The translations under genes and the position numbers were made by a program. Positions 62,801 to 64,000 of a stretch of 64,000 nucleotides of DNA are shown piece by piece. The stretch's first letter is position 1. The number at the start of each line of letters is the position of its first letter. Source of the DNA: Ascaris suum (taxonomy: Eukaryota; Nematoda; Chromadorea; Rhabditida; Ascarididae); NCBI GenBank assembly GCA_013433145.1, contig CM024171.1, positions 10,044,065-10,108,064 of the forward strand, given 5' to 3'. The notes under the pieces were generated by a model. That model did not search any database and was not told the origin of the DNA. It was given only the letters and a program-made list of their open reading frames with translations.

Positions 62801-64000
62801 GAAACGAAAAAGATTAATCGTTATTGAAAAATTTAACATAAAACGATAAGAGATATTTTTCGCTTCATATGTACTCTATGAACGATTAAATCAAATAATA
62901 TCAACTATGTTGTATCTTCGTAAATTTCGAAAGAATAAAACCTGTTGGTTTTTTATTGCTTTAAAACTCTTCAAACGCTATTGTTTTGCAGTTTAAATGG
63001 AACCGCACTCTATTATATTGACTTCGTCTCGAAAATTCTCATTACGATCGACTCACAGATTCCTTTCTAAAAAAGTGAGACATCATGAAGTTCATTACTG
63101 AACGTCAGCGAGATTATTTCACCGTGAAAAGTTTTATTCATTATTAGACGAAAAGCATCGTCAACCCAACTTTTTTTTAAACAACGCACTTCGTATGCTG
63201 GCGAAAAAAGCACCCGCTATGATTCACCTCTATCGAGACTCGTATCGAATGATTGGTCTAGTTGATCTTAACAAGTTTTTAACACAGCAGTAAACGTTTT
63301 TGGACGCATGTTGTTGCTGTGATTGAGGCGAGCAAAAGATGAAATCTCTCTGAGATTTAAGAATTATTGGCTATTCATTTATAGTGCACATTACAGCCAA
63401 TTCCTCATACGGCATCCTTCAACTCTATTTTTGGTATAAGTAGACCTCTGATGAAATGATTATCGCCGTATAACTTTGTAACTAAAATTAGAAGTTTACC
63501 GAGTACGGTTTTCTTTATTGCAAAAAAACGAATTTGACGGGAGAGATATTTCTGTTCCATCGCAAGGTTCTCCACTCAGAAGAGCTAGGATCGTCGTCAG
63601 ACACCGTAAAGCGAGATTTCCGAACACGAGGATGTCAAAAATAATGCCTCGATGGGAATTACTGTCCTCCTGGTTGCTAGATGCTTTTGGCAGTTACATA
63701 TTTGAAATTGTGCTTTGCAAACTTTATTAACTTCCGCCGTAGTTCACCCATCTTTTTGCCATTCTTACAGTTCATTATCCTCTCTTTGAATAGACATTAG
63801 TAATGAATCGCTCCCTTTATAGTCATTGCATTGTTCCTTATCATCCGTCACTGCTGTGTTCCTCATCGTCTTCATTTCAGACATTAAAAAACAAATCGCT
63901 TTAATAACTACATAAAGGGAAAAAATATTGCATTTCACGAAATATCTCTATCTCTAAGATGGAAAGCTAAATTATTGCATCAAATAGCAATAGTGCGGTC
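59890..64000. other. Right-hand gene-poor stretch
   Basis: Four kilobases of AT-rich sequence with only short reading frames. A C-rich run lies at 62284-62296. No gene, RNA or recognisable mobile element could be supported. Confidence 0.5.

Overview
The window is eukaryotic nuclear DNA from a nematode, most likely a strongylid or hookworm-like parasite. The evidence is multi-exon genes with strong TTTCAG acceptors, short exons in AT-rich introns, and two secreted pepsin-type aspartic proteases of the nematode asp/APR type. The species cannot be fixed from sequence alone.

Layout. Positions 1-5500 hold no convincing gene. They contain a 154-bp direct repeat and a wrecked Ty3/Gypsy retrotransposon (integrase fragment, polypurine tract, LTR-like ends). 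Positions 5517-5930 hold (TA)n arrays and a long inverted repeat. Positions 6206-29543 (minus strand) hold two intact tandem aspartic protease genes, each with six exons and 398 codons. Exon lengths match exactly between the two copies; only the introns differ in size. Between them lie decayed exons of at least one further copy, and another decayed exon sits inside an intron of the downstream gene.

Positions 30000-36500 are AT-rich and gene-poor. They hold three minisatellites and one cysteine-rich candidate exon. Positions 36586-54364 (plus strand) hold a complete 23-exon kinesin-4 gene of 1131 codons, the KIF4/KLP-19 chromokinesin type. The exon phases close perfectly from ATG to stop. About 300 bases downstream on the same strand is a phase-consistent small-exon gene of unknown function that could share a transcript with the kinesin. 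Positions 56700-58760 hold a diverged tandem duplication of an unrecognised minus-strand gene with frameshifts. The rest, to 64000, is mostly featureless apart from one small spliced candidate gene.

Functionally, the protease pair belongs to a secreted digestive or lysosomal proteolysis family that expands by local duplication and decays. The kinesin is a nuclear and mitotic motor, unrelated to its neighbours. All exon structures were assembled by hand from splice sites, reading phase and family resemblance, with no transcript or database support.
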